DNA of 64,000 bases from Saprospiraceae bacterium (GTDB lineage Bacteria; Bacteroidota; Bacteroidia; Chitinophagales; Saprospiraceae). This document shows positions 27,562 through 36,732 of this stretch, piece after piece (position 1 is the stretch's first letter; every line of letters starts with the position of its first letter). Made by a program: the position numbers and the translations under genes. A model generated the notes under the pieces. The model was not told the origin of the DNA, did no database searches, and saw only the letters and a program-made list of their open reading frames with translations. The stretch lies in NCBI GenBank assembly GCA_022448945.1, contig JAKVCV010000011.1, positions 168,454 to 232,453 on the forward strand, in the 5' to 3' direction.

Positions 27562-29748
27562 TTAAGCCATAACATTTTCATAGCCTGAATCTCTAACAAA
27601 CAAGCAGGAACTATTGGTTTGCTCCGACACTTTGTATATGGAATCAAAATCAGGCTCAGGCAGCATTCCAAAGATGTTCAAATCGGCTATGGGGGCTTTT
27701 TTCAAATAATCAAAGAAATTCCCAGAAACTACAATTTTTTCAGTTTGAGGAAGCCTTGCTAAATCCATTAAACCATCCATGAATTTTCTTGCCTGTGCCA
27801 TCTCTTCTTCATTTTCAATTACAGTAATAAGCCGTATATTTGCTCCCCAATTGAGCTGCAGTTTATATGCAATAAGTATAGAAAGATCAAGGTTTCCTAT
27901 ATCCCATGATATCTGCCATCTTGGACTTCGATCTCTTATCCACACATTAATAGTTTGTCTTTGTCCAAACCCAGATGTTAAATGTGGGACAAAAAGTAAA
28001 ACTCCAATTTTAGAAAAAATTGCTTCTTTAATAATTGTACTCAACTCTTCTGGTGACTCATTGCATTTCCTTAAATTTAGATAAACAATGTTTGGGTTAA
28101 AAAAAGCACCTTCTAATGCTTGAATTCCAAAATTAACCCCTTTAGCAAATTCATTGGTTCTCAATACACTCCACGACCCAAAAACTCCTCTTTTTTGGAA
28201 TGCCTGACTAATGCTGAATAAACTTGTTGACAACTCTTCGGTTTTACTCCCCGTACCTATTCCCATCAACTTAACAGATCCTTTTGGATAAGCAATATTT
28301 TTTAGGAAATAAAAATCTCCGTGAACCAATTGAGCATTTGTAACCGGAACAAGTAAATTGGGTTTCCATGCGCGCTCCTGACGCCTGGACAATAAAGAGG
28401 CATTTTTAGCTGCCCATTCTGCAAAAGACACAAATAATCCACTTCTAACATCTTCAAAAGGAGCATTTAAATCCCGCTTTGTCAAATAAAAATAAAAGGC
28501 AAATACTACTAAAACAGAAATCAGGCTCAGCATAGCATTAATAATAAACATAGCCGAAATAGAAGTTATTAGCCCAATCCAAGGTATAATTTTATTAATC
28601 TTAAAAGTTGGCCTAAAGCTAACAAGACCAAGATTTTGTTCTATTATAACTACCAAATTTAACATTGTGTATGTTATTAAAAAAAACATCGTAACCAATG
28701 GTGCTATAGCATTCAGATCTCTCATTAACATGGTAACAAAAACCATGATTCCTGTAACAACCATAGCGTTTCTAGGTTCCCCTGATTTATTTCGAATTGC
28801 CAGCCAATTGCCTTTTGGAATAACATCATGTTCCCCCATAGCCTGAAGTATTCTAGAAGAACCTACAATAGAAGCAAGAGCTGAAGAAAAGGTAGCACCA
28901 AGTACACCAGCAATCACAGCAGGACCATAAAATGACCTGTCAATCATTATATTATAATTAGTCAAAAGTTCTGTTTCTGTTGCCGATCTAGCTGCCCAAT
29001 ATGCAAGGAGCATATAAATGACAAAACTTATACCAACTGCCCACATTGTCCCATATAGTATACTATGACGAGGGTTTTTTAATTCCCCTGACATGTTAGC
29101 CCCAGCCATTATGCCTGTGGAAGCAGGAAAGAAAACAGCAAAGACCAGCCAAAAATTAGTCCCTGTAAAATCATTTTCTATTGAGCCTTTGAAATTGCCC
29201 CATTTGGCAGCATCAATAGTTGAATATTCCATTGAACCATAATAAGCAGCAAGGACAATTGAAATCAAAGAACATAATATTATCGCCATAATAATGTATT
29301 GTGTTCGAATCGCAAGGTTGGCACTTTTATATGCAATGGCAAAAAGCAAAACAAAAACTACAATATCAACGAGAAAGGCATTATGTCCCGGAAAAACAGA
29401 CAACCATCCTTCTCTAAAACCAAAAATATACATGGTTACTGCAAGCCCCTGAGAAATATATCTTGGGATTCCCAAACTGCCTCCTATTTCAAGTCCCAAA
29501 GACTTAGAAACAATTGCATACGCTCCTCCTGCTCCGATGCGTATATTTGTACTTACAGAAGACATAGATAGAGCTGTACAGGTTGTTATCAAAAATGAAA
29601 TAATTATTATTAACCATGCTCCCAGAAGTCCAGCATTCCCTACTACCCATCCCAAGCGCAAATACATTATTACACCAAGAATCGTCAACAAAGTAGGGGT
29701 AAACACCCCTCCAAAAGTTCCGAATTTTTTGATTGTGGACTCTCCCAT
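27562..29748 (-). CDS. Cation-chloride cotransporter-like amino acid permease (SLC12/APC superfamily)
   Basis: A 728-residue protein with about twelve membrane helices up to about residue 425 and a soluble C-terminal domain of about 300 residues. The start FGTFGGVFTPTLLTILGVIMYLRLGW is characteristic of the SLC12 family of Na-K-Cl and K-Cl cotransporters, and GAGGAYAIVSKSLG and ANMSGELKNPRHSI are further family segments. The C-terminal part also resembles the cytosolic SLC12 domain (GVLLFVPHL, INVWIRDRSPRW). The substrate in bacteria is not settled, so ion or amino acid transport are both possible. The gene stands alone. Confidence 0.88.
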   Translation of the reverse strand: MGESTIKKFGTFGGVFTPTLLTILGVIMYLRLGWVVGNAGLLGAWLIIIISFLITTCTALSMSSVSTNIRIGAGGAYAIVSKSLGLEIGGSLGIPRYISQGLAVTMYIFGFREGWLSVFPGHNAFLVDIVVFVLLFAIAYKSANLAIRTQYIIMAIILCSLISIVLAAYYGSMEYSTIDAAKWGNFKGSIENDFTGTNFWLVFAVFFPASTGIMAGANMSGELKNPRHSILYGTMWAVGISFVIYMLLAYWAARSATETELLTNYNIMIDRSFYGPAVIAGVLGATFSSALASIVGSSRILQAMGEHDVIPKGNWLAIRNKSGEPRNAMVVTGIMVFVTMLMRDLNAIAPLVTMFFLITYTMLNLVVIIEQNLGLVSFRPTFKINKIIPWIGLITSISAMFIINAMLSLISVLVVFAFYFYLTKRDLNAPFEDVRSGLFVSFAEWAAKNASLLSRRQERAWKPNLLVPVTNAQLVHGDFYFLKNIAYPKGSVKLMGIGTGSKTEELSTSLFSISQAFQKRGVFGSWSVLRTNEFAKGVNFGIQALEGAFFNPNIVYLNLRKCNESPEELSTIIKEAIFSKIGVLLFVPHLTSGFGQRQTINVWIRDRSPRWQISWDIGNLDLSILIAYKLQLNWGANIRLITVIENEEEMAQARKFMDGLMDLARLPQTEKIVVSGNFFDYLKKAPIADLNIFGMLPEPDFDSIYKVSEQTNSSCLFVRDSGYENVMA

Positions 29749-30068
29749 TTATTTATTATTATTTATTGAGGAGGCATCAAAAACAATAATGATCATATTG
29801 CTATTAAATACACATCCCCTTAAAGTAGTACCGTCAATTCCAATGTCTATTAACAGATACGTCGATCAATTATAAATATGGAATGAATGTAACAAAATAC
29901 TCTTTTATATAATACTTTTATCTAAGACTTTTTATTTAAAAAATCTAATTGAGTTATAAAAATTAAAAATATCAACCCCATAAAATCAAAAACAAAAAGA
30001 CTAATATATATCTTTAGATAAGAGCTATAGAAATTGCTTCAAAATTTAAACGATTTTTCAATAAGTTT
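29749..30068. other. 320-base intergenic region, nothing specific seen
   Basis: This lies between the start of the transporter (-) and the end of comF (-). It is AT-rich with no coding frame I trust and no clear stem-loop. A frame on the plus strand at 29537-29875 is mostly antisense to the transporter and is not a gene. Confidence 0.4.
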
Positions 30069-30773
30069 TTATCCCGCCAAAGCTATAGCTACTACACTTA
30101 CTTTTACTCCTTCCACTTCCAATAATTTGATAGCGCAGGCTTCTAATGTAGCACCAGTTGTGATAACATCATCAACCAATAAAAGATGTTTATTGCGTAA
30201 ACGCTCTGGGGAAACCACTTCAAATGCCTTCTCGACATTTTCAAAACGGCCAATTCGTGATTTTTGGGTTTGAGTTTGAGTGTTTTCTGTCCTAATCAAA
30301 TGACTTCCTGTCCAGGTTTTCCTCATGCTAATTGATAATCCTTCAGCAAACATTGCTGCTTGATTATATCCTCTCTTATGCTTTCTATGCGCGTGTAAAG
30401 GTACAGGAATAATAAAATCAACGCTATTGTATGGCTCTGTTTTAACGAGCCTTGACCCGTGCATTTTCCCTAATTCAACCCCCACTTCAGGTCTGTTCTC
30501 ATACTTAAGATGATGAATAAGATTCTGTAGCAAACCACCCTTGATAAATTCAAAACTACTTGAAGCATGTTGTAATTCAACACGGCCCCAAAATCTTTCC
30601 AATACCGGATTGTCTGCCAATTGATGATAATTAGTGGGCGTTATCTTGTATTGACAACTAATACAAATTGAACAATCTTGTAGCACTGGGTACTTAGAAC
30701 AAGCAAAACACAATTTAGGATATATTAATTGAAAAATGGCTCTGATTGTTTTTTGAAGCATAGATTTCATCAT
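30069..30773 (-). CDS. ComF family protein (PRPP-binding fold)
   Basis: A 234-residue protein with a type I phosphoribosyltransferase fold. The PRPP loop is LLVDDVITTGATLEAC near the C-terminus. The zinc-ribbon at the N-terminus has two Cys pairs (CFAC and CISC). The PVPLHAHRKHKRGYNQA segment is a ComF hallmark. In naturally transformable bacteria ComF/GntX-type proteins act in DNA uptake. I chose ATG 30773 because it places the Cys pairs near the start; an adjacent ATG (30770) is possible, and the upstream TTG at 30836 gives a non-conserved hydrophobic lead. Confidence 0.92.
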   Translation of the reverse strand: MMKSMLQKTIRAIFQLIYPKLCFACSKYPVLQDCSICISCQYKITPTNYHQLADNPVLERFWGRVELQHASSSFEFIKGGLLQNLIHHLKYENRPEVGVELGKMHGSRLVKTEPYNSVDFIIPVPLHAHRKHKRGYNQAAMFAEGLSISMRKTWTGSHLIRTENTQTQTQKSRIGRFENVEKAFEVVSPERLRNKHLLLVDDVITTGATLEACAIKLLEVEGVKVSVVAIALAG

Positions 30774-31044
30774 TAAAAATATTAGATTATTAATAAAGAA
30801 AAAAGTACAATAGGATTTTATCCCCAAAAATGGCAAAAATTAAAATAAAAATCCTTATATTGTGTGTAAAGCAGGCGAAACCCCCGAATCTTCCCAAATT
30901 ATAATAATACTATCTGGTAATGGAATGTTAAACACACACATCCTCCCATGGAGGAAAAGTAGTGTCTAGCATCTATATGCTTATGCCTTTATAAAACCTA
31001 ATTTTCTTTAATGACAAATAATTCTTCCAACTAAATAATAAATT

Positions 31045-33000
31045 ATGACTAAAACAACTACACTTATTCTAGCATTTTATTTACTAGGGTCAACTCAGAT
31101 TATATGCCAAAATGTTGGCATTGGGACTGCAACCCCCACAACAAAAACACAGATTGTTCAAACAGCAGGTGTAACAGCCCTGCAAGTAGATCACTCTGGT
31201 GCAACCGGAAATACGATTTTAGCTTTCCCATCAAATACAAGCAATACTTCTTCTGCTGCATGGATATTTAACAACTCCTTTGGGCGTGGACTAAACATAG
31301 ACATGAATGTAACTACTAGTACTGCTGATGGGATCCGTTTAGAACAAGATGGAAATGGAGAGGGAATTTATATTCAACATGATAATTCTGGGGCTGGACA
31401 ATTTACAAATATGACATCAGCTACCAATAATTTTTCGGGCTTACAAATTAATCATGCTGGTACTGGTTATGGCACAATGCTAAACATGACAAACACAGGC
31501 GCTGGAGGAGGAACAGCGATTTATATTGACCAGGATGGCACCGACCCTTTCTCTAGGGGTATTGAAATAGATATGGACGGGAACAATACTGCTATAGGGA
31601 ATGCCATTTTTCATGGAGGCAATGGAATGGGATCATATGTTGGACTAACTAATCCCGCCTCTAGTGCAATGGCTCAAGCCATTTCTAACGACGGCCTTGG
31701 AAGAGGGCTTCAGGTAGCATTGGGCAACACATCAAATACTGACCTCGGAGTTAGTATTTTTCATTCAGGCACAGGAATTGGTTTGTATTCTCAAACTGAA
31801 GGCGAAGCGGTTTATGGCATATCAACAGGCACCAATGGTGGTGGTGGGACATTTGTAGTAAATAACCCAGCAGCTAATACAAATACAATAGGATTATTTG
31901 TGGTATATGATGCCAATGCTCCTGGAGGAGGTGGTGGTGGTGGTAATGCAGTAGAAGTCCAGCATAATGGCACAATAGGGAATGCGATAGATGTTTTTAT
32001 AGGCACGCCTACTACAGCTGCTGGCCCAGGAAATACTACAAGTGAATATTCTTGTATTTCAGCTTCTCACATGGCTTCAGGAACAGGAACAGCAGGTTAC
32101 AAATCTGCTTTTCAAGGTTCAGTAAACGGTGGCGACCCCGCTATTATTGCTTTTAATAATGGCAATGAGGTTGGTGAAGCAATACTTGGTTTTGCAAATC
32201 CTAATGGCCTTAATGACCCTGCTGCAATATATGGTTTCTCTTATGAAGCCGCCAACCCCGGGTATGGAATTGGCATACGTGGCGTAGGGGGTTATTACGG
32301 TGTTCAGGGCTGGCAAAATGGAACTAACTATGCCTGGTGTTTTGGCGTCCAATCAACTGGAGACATGACCTCTACTGGCGCGAAACCTTTTACTATAGAT
32401 TATCCACTAGACCCCGAAAACAAAGCCCTTCGTCATTATTCTATTGAATCCAACGAAATTCTAAATCTTTACAGAGGTATTGTTAAACTCGATGCAAATG
32501 GTATGGCAATTGTTGAATTGCCTGAATATTTTGATGCGGTGAACATTAACCCCAGTTATCAACTCACGGCAATCGGCACCCCAACTCAACCATATATAGC
32601 AGAAGAGATTACAAACAACCAATTTTCAATTGCTGGTGCACCCAATACAAAAGTATCCTGGACTATACATGCACAACGCAATGATCCGACTATTCGCTAT
32701 TACGACATGAACGGAAAAAATTACTCAAATGAAGTATTTGAAAAACCCACAAAGCTAAAAGGAAAGTATTATACACCTGAAGCATACGGAAAGCCAGCGT
32801 CCATGGGCATTGATTACGACCCTAATTTTAATAATAAATTAAAAAGAGCTAAATCCATCAAGCAAGAAGCTATGCATGTTGATTCAAAAGGCAAGTCATC
32901 GTCTTCAAAAGTACAACGGAAAAATATTATGCCAGACATAAACGCTAAAGAAAAAGCATCTGCAGATTTTTCTGAAACTGATTTTATAGAAAACAAATAA
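31045..33000 (+). CDS. Secreted fibre-like repetitive surface protein
   Basis: A 651-residue protein with a signal peptide (KTTTLILAFYLLGSTQIICQ) directly followed by NVGIGTATPTTKTQIVQTAG. This NVGIGT opening is common to Bacteroidota surface and tail-fibre-like proteins. The middle, to about residue 450, consists of Gly/Asn-rich, irregular repeats built on patterns such as GRGLNIDMN / GEGIYIQHD / GRGLQVALG, as in trimeric beta-helical fibres. A Gly run (about 290-297) is coded by GGN triplets. The C-terminal domain starts around 460 with IVKLDANGMAIVELPEYFD and ISWTIHAQRND-like strands, and the tail is basic and Ser/Lys-rich. Bacteroidota have many such genes of unknown function, and there is no T9SS sorting domain. 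The function is not known. Confidence 0.8.
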   Translation: MTKTTTLILAFYLLGSTQIICQNVGIGTATPTTKTQIVQTAGVTALQVDHSGATGNTILAFPSNTSNTSSAAWIFNNSFGRGLNIDMNVTTSTADGIRLEQDGNGEGIYIQHDNSGAGQFTNMTSATNNFSGLQINHAGTGYGTMLNMTNTGAGGGTAIYIDQDGTDPFSRGIEIDMDGNNTAIGNAIFHGGNGMGSYVGLTNPASSAMAQAISNDGLGRGLQVALGNTSNTDLGVSIFHSGTGIGLYSQTEGEAVYGISTGTNGGGGTFVVNNPAANTNTIGLFVVYDANAPGGGGGGGNAVEVQHNGTIGNAIDVFIGTPTTAAGPGNTTSEYSCISASHMASGTGTAGYKSAFQGSVNGGDPAIIAFNNGNEVGEAILGFANPNGLNDPAAIYGFSYEAANPGYGIGIRGVGGYYGVQGWQNGTNYAWCFGVQSTGDMTSTGAKPFTIDYPLDPENKALRHYSIESNEILNLYRGIVKLDANGMAIVELPEYFDAVNINPSYQLTAIGTPTQPYIAEEITNNQFSIAGAPNTKVSWTIHAQRNDPTIRYYDMNGKNYSNEVFEKPTKLKGKYYTPEAYGKPASMGIDYDPNFNNKLKRAKSIKQEAMHVDSKGKSSSSKVQRKNIMPDINAKEKASADFSETDFIENK

Positions 33001-33017
33001 GTCAAATACAATAAACA

Positions 33018-33051
33018 AAAAGCCGCAATGAAATAAATCATTGCGGCTTTT
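33018..33051. terminator. Bidirectional rho-independent-type terminator
   Basis: A perfect 14-bp stem (AAAAGCCGCAATGA with TCATTGCGGCTTTT) and a 6-base loop lie between the convergent fibre-like gene (+) and the first lipoprotein-like gene (-). A short T run follows on both strands. Confidence 0.88.
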
Positions 33052-33075
33052 CTATGTTTTGGTTTCAATCCTTTA

Positions 33076-33468
33076 TTATTCTACAGCCACGAAAAAAAAT
33101 TCTTTCCCATCAGAATTAATAACTTTTATAGAATGAAAAGAAACATCTGACAAAGTAAATTCAATTGAAAAAACATCTTCATCAACAGGATCATTGAGTA
33201 AAACTAAAACTTCTTGATTGGACCTTAATTCCCAATTGCCGTATATAACATCATTGCCATCTAAAGAGGCTTCAAAAGTTCCATTTAATTTCAAATCCAA
33301 AAAAAGAGCCCCACTCTCCCATTTATGTGCTAGAAGGAGATATGTATCCTCGTGTTCAAAACTAGAAATGTTGAAACAAGAATTTAATTGAACTTGGGAA
33401 GTTGCAAAACATGAAAATACCATGTTTACAATTAGAAATATTGTAGAGAAAACTTGTTTTTGATTCAT
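33076..33468 (-). CDS. Small secreted/lipoprotein-like protein, lipocalin-like paralog 1
   Basis: A 130-residue protein with a hydrophobic N-terminus and Cys at residue 20 (NMVFSC), which could be a lipobox or the region around a normal signal peptidase site. The mature part has the pattern SGALFLDLKLNGTFEASLDG then GNWELRSNQEVLVLL, matching the core of the two genes upstream. It reads as a small beta-barrel or lipocalin-like fold. Unlike them, it lacks an acidic linker after the Cys. A role in the envelope is likely, but no specific function is known. Confidence 0.75.
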   Translation of the reverse strand: MNQKQVFSTIFLIVNMVFSCFATSQVQLNSCFNISSFEHEDTYLLLAHKWESGALFLDLKLNGTFEASLDGNDVIYGNWELRSNQEVLVLLNDPVDEDVFSIEFTLSDVSFHSIKVINSDGKEFFFVAVE

Positions 33469-33588
33469 GTCAGTTAGGGTTTATGCATATTATCAAGATC
33501 AAAAATAAATCTGATTGGTAAACTTATCTACGATAGTTCATTAAAAAAGTTAATTCCTGTGATAGTTTTTTGTTTTATTGACATAAAA

Positions 33589-33617
33589 AAACTCAACCAT
33601 AAAAAATAGTTGAGTTT
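33589..33617 (-). terminator. Terminator of lipoprotein paralog 2
   Basis: A 9-bp stem (AAACTCAAC with GTTGAGTTT), an 11-base loop and, read on the minus strand, a following T run. It lies 31 bases after the stop of the second paralog, so paralogs 2 and 1 are probably separate transcripts. Confidence 0.72.
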
Positions 33618-33647
33618 ATCGATTTAAACTTTAAAGTGTTTATGAAC

Positions 33648-34091
33648 TTAATTGCCCGACAAGAAATTTATCGTATTCCCTGCTGCATCAACAGCAATAA
33701 GACGGTCATAAGAAACACTAATTAGTTCATATTTTTTGTGAAAACTTTGAGCCACCCCATCTAAGTCACTATCTTCCTCTCCAAACAATTCAAGTATTTT
33801 TTTATCATCGGTTCCAGTAGACAAGCCCCATTTACCCTCTATATGTATCCCATCCAAAACAGCTTCAAAAGTCCCTGTTTGAACTAGGTCTATATATTCA
33901 TCTCCCATAATCCACTTTTTAATAAGTCCATCATCTGTTATATCAGATTGTTTATTATTCATAGACTTTGATTGAGCTGTGCGGGTAGACTCATTAACAT
34001 TATCCAGGGTTACCTGATTATTATTATTATTGCAAGCAAAGATTGACACAGTCAGCCCTATAAATAAAAAAGAAAAAAAATTATTTGTCAT
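33648..34091 (-). CDS. Small lipoprotein, lipocalin-like paralog 2
   Basis: A 147-residue protein with a lipobox at VSIFAC, giving a lipidated Cys 20, then an Asn-rich linker (NNNNNQ) and a short polar stretch. The C-terminal half has GTFEAVLDGIHIEGKWGLS followed by KKILELF, the same core as the neighbours. The Asn-rich start of the mature protein suggests an envelope position on the outer membrane. No function is known. Confidence 0.78.
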   Translation of the reverse strand: MTNNFFSFLFIGLTVSIFACNNNNNQVTLDNVNESTRTAQSKSMNNKQSDITDDGLIKKWIMGDEYIDLVQTGTFEAVLDGIHIEGKWGLSTGTDDKKILELFGEEDSDLDGVAQSFHKKYELISVSYDRLIAVDAAGNTINFLSGN

Positions 34092-34155
34092 GACCTTTCA
34101 GATTTAAATTAAGAATCCCCATGCGAACCAAATAATGGAAAAAGCAAATTACAAT

Positions 34156-34596
34156 TTAACTAAATGAGAGGATCTTATTATTATCCTGGTTATGTAATAT
34201 AAGCTTCTTTGGCGACAACTCAACAATGGTATAAGTAGCGTTAAAATCCGAACCAGCGTCATTTTTTTCTTGATCAACTAAAAAAACAATTGACTTTAAA
34301 TCTTCACTAAGCTTCCAGGCGCCATTTATCGTCTTTCCTCCATCAATAGTCCCGGCAAAAGAATTGTCGCTTTTAATTTCCATAGAAATGGTACCACTAT
34401 CGCTTACCCATTTTTGCGCTATTTTTCCGTAAATATCCTCACTGGTATTCTCTTCATCTAAACTCCTACTGGTTATTTCTACTGTAATATCTTCGTCATT
34501 TGAAGAATCTGCAAAAGGTGCATTCTCAGGAGAAGAACAAGAAATTAAAAAAAAGATGCTACAGAACAATGATAGATTAACAAGATTATTTTTCAT
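34156..34596 (-). CDS. Small lipoprotein, lipocalin-like paralog 3
   Basis: A 146-residue protein with a signal peptide ending in FFLISC, so Cys 20 is probably lipidated. The following linker is acidic (ENAPFADSSNDEDI). The core SGTISMEIKSDNSFAGTIDG then GAWKLSEDLKSIVFLV aligns with paralogs 1 and 2. All three genes have their Cys at the same position and are in the same orientation, which indicates tandem duplication. The gaps between the genes (64 and 179 bases) leave room for separate promoters. Confidence 0.78.
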   Translation of the reverse strand: MKNNLVNLSLFCSIFFLISCSSPENAPFADSSNDEDITVEITSRSLDEENTSEDIYGKIAQKWVSDSGTISMEIKSDNSFAGTIDGGKTINGAWKLSEDLKSIVFLVDQEKNDAGSDFNATYTIVELSPKKLILHNQDNNKILSFS

Positions 34597-35236
34597 GCTG
34601 ATTTTTTTTGAATTTATATAAAAACGCGTATTTATGTTTGACTTGATACAGAAAATGAGTGTTTAAAAAGAATCTTCACCCATTCACGATTTTTAAAGTA
34701 TTATTTCGTTGTATAATTTAAAGAAATATCCTTAAATGAATACAAAGATTACGAGTATCAATAAAGATACAACAAACATACCTCAAAAAACAAATTTTTA
34801 GTAAAATTTGCAAAAGACAGTAAACACAAAACAACCACGAATTAACAAATCGTAAACAAAAAAAATACAACTTTATGATTTAGTAATTCAGTTCAGTTAA
34901 TTAAATTGTCTAAATCAAAAAAACATATCTAGGCGCTATCCTGTATAAGATATTAAAAAAAATTATTCCATCATACGTAAATTTAATTGGCTCGTAACTG
35001 CAACAATCGAGATGGTTTGATTGATTGGTCATAACTAAATATTTAACTTGTTTTAAATCAATTAAAAATCAACACCTTGAAATTCAACCTTTTTATATTG
35101 CTTTTCTAATAAGACATAAACATGCTACCCACATTGATTCGCGACTTGTTAAAAAGTCATTTGTCAATGATAAATACATTTGTCCACAAAAAAATTGTGT
35201 TTGAATAAAGAGTGTGTGAAAAGTCAGATATTGTTA
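34597..35236. other. 640-base AT-rich intergenic region
   Basis: This lies upstream of lipoprotein paralog 3 and downstream of the T9SS cargo gene, both on the minus strand. I found no credible coding frame, tRNA or strong hairpin. It may hold regulatory DNA for the lipoprotein group. Confidence 0.4.
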
Positions 35237-36331
35237 TTACTCTACTACAAGTTTACCAGAAAAAAGCGTTTCTCCATTTTCTATACATTGGTAAAAGTAA
35301 ATTCCGGAATTCAACCCTGTCCCGTCAAAAATTGTTTTAGTATTGGAAATTTGCACTGTTTCTACCATCTTGCCAGTCATATCTACAATGTTTATAATTA
35401 ACTCTTGTTGAGGCATCCTATTTAACTCAATAGTAGTATAATCTGTAAAAGGGTTAGGATATATATTACAATAACTACGCGTGCCTTCTTCTAAATGAAC
35501 ATTAGACATTTCTGTTTCATTTCGGGTCGAGATGGGTTTGTTGGAAGTATTGCCTTCGGACTCATGAATAATCAACGAATTTTTAAATGGAAATCCCATC
35601 ATAATTGGCTCAGTAGAGTTCTCAGGAGTTTTACAGTATTGGGCCTTGTTAAACTTATTATTGTTATTAGATCCATTATTATTGCTATCAGATCCATTAT
35701 TATTGCTCTGGGGCCCCTCATGAATCTGAATAGTTGATATTGAATTATGTTCATTAACTCTAATTTCATTAAAACTGTGAGCCATGTACCAGGTCGGAAC
35801 GTTTGTCAATATTACATTGTCTTCAAAGATAGATGTGGTGCCAATATCAACAATATTAATCTCAGGCACTAACTGTTGTGCATCCATAGAGACTAGCGCA
35901 TTATTATCATCTGACGAAGGAGGATCGATTACTTCTCGACATGGGTTATCAGGATAAATATGTACATTGGCACAATACATTTGAGTAATAGAGGCTGGCA
36001 CCTCAATATTGAAACTGCCACAAACCATTGCAGGAATATCCCCCAACTCAAAAGTGAATTTATCCTCATGATGTAAGAAAGGAATGGTAGCATCATTGAT
36101 TTCAATATTATTCGTAAAACTTATATCAACATATGCATTTATTGCGGTAGCAGTGCCCTGATTAGAATAGGAGATCTTATATTCATTATTATTAATTGTG
36201 GAAATTTCAATGCCAACTTCCATCAAAGGGCAATTATTACTGTTATACAGAATAGCATTATCTAATGAAGACTGAGAAGTAACAAAATTGATTGTTGTGA
36301 AAATGACGAGAAATGTTATTATAATTCTCAT
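35237..36331 (-). CDS. T9SS-exported protein with C-terminal sorting domain
   Basis: A 364-residue protein with a signal peptide (RIIITFLVIFTTINFVTS, then QSS). The N-terminal part (about 20-130) has beta strands like a DUF11/CARDB-type domain (YKISYSNQGTATAINAYVDIS). An Asn/Gly/Ser-rich linker follows at about 205-227. The C-terminus is a type A T9SS sorting domain: NIYPNPFTDYTTIEL at about 285-299, then IVDMTGKMV and SGIYFYQCIENG. After export the protein is expected on the cell surface or in the medium. No catalytic domain is recognised. Confidence 0.86.
   Translation of the reverse strand: MRIIITFLVIFTTINFVTSQSSLDNAILYNSNNCPLMEVGIEISTINNNEYKISYSNQGTATAINAYVDISFTNNIEINDATIPFLHHEDKFTFELGDIPAMVCGSFNIEVPASITQMYCANVHIYPDNPCREVIDPPSSDDNNALVSMDAQQLVPEINIVDIGTTSIFEDNVILTNVPTWYMAHSFNEIRVNEHNSISTIQIHEGPQSNNNGSDSNNNGSNNNNKFNKAQYCKTPENSTEPIMMGFPFKNSLIIHESEGNTSNKPISTRNETEMSNVHLEEGTRSYCNIYPNPFTDYTTIELNRMPQQELIINIVDMTGKMVETVQISNTKTIFDGTGLNSGIYFYQCIENGETLFSGKLVVE
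35655..35708. repeat. 21-bp tandem repeat inside the T9SS cargo gene
   Basis: About 2.5 copies of a 21-base unit (TTATTATTG-TAT-AGATCCA) encode the low-complexity SDSNNNGSNNNN linker. The second copy differs from the first by two bases. This is coding sequence, not a CRISPR array. Confidence 0.8.
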
Positions 36332-36732
36332 AATGATATTTTTTTAAAATTTTATCCCTATTCTAAATATAAGTCATCCATTTTGCGCTTGCTAACACAA
36401 AAAAAAGTGTTTATCAGAAAAAAAAGTGTGAAATTCAGCAAATAACCGAACTTAGATTTGTTTTAAACGTACTTTTAAATATATTTTATCAGATTTTTTA
36501 ATATGATTTATATTCAAAAGCTAAAAGATCTCAATATAAATTTATTCGCTATGGCTCAGTTAATCCTATTGGTTCAATAACGATAAGACTTTACCAACGA
36601 CTTTTAAACAGCATTAATAGTGCCATTTCACTGAATTACTAAGTTTTTTATATAGAAACGTCCGGGATCCATATAATTTTAACATAAATAAGCAATTATT
36701 ACGTTTTGTAGCTCAACTTCAACTATTTATAT
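36332..36732. other. 401-base divergent intergenic region
   Basis: This lies between the T9SS cargo gene (-) and the 464-residue gene (+). A TACGTTTTG sequence at 36700-36708 is one base longer than a TAnnTTTG element and is only suggestive. I see no other feature. Confidence 0.35.

Noticed and set aside
29537-29875. Plus-strand 112-codon frame over the transporter start
   Set aside because: Mostly antisense to the N-terminal coding region and lacks family features.
30941-30955. TCCTC-CCATG-GAGGA inverted repeat upstream of the fibre-like gene
   Set aside because: Five-bp arms are too short to support a function.
31918-31950. GGN run as a microsatellite or phase-variable tract
   Set aside because: Encodes a short Gly stretch in frame; a length change would be three bases and not a switch.
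35655-35708. Possible CRISPR-like repeat
   Set aside because: It is an in-frame 21-base coding repeat for an Asn/Ser/Gly linker without spacers.
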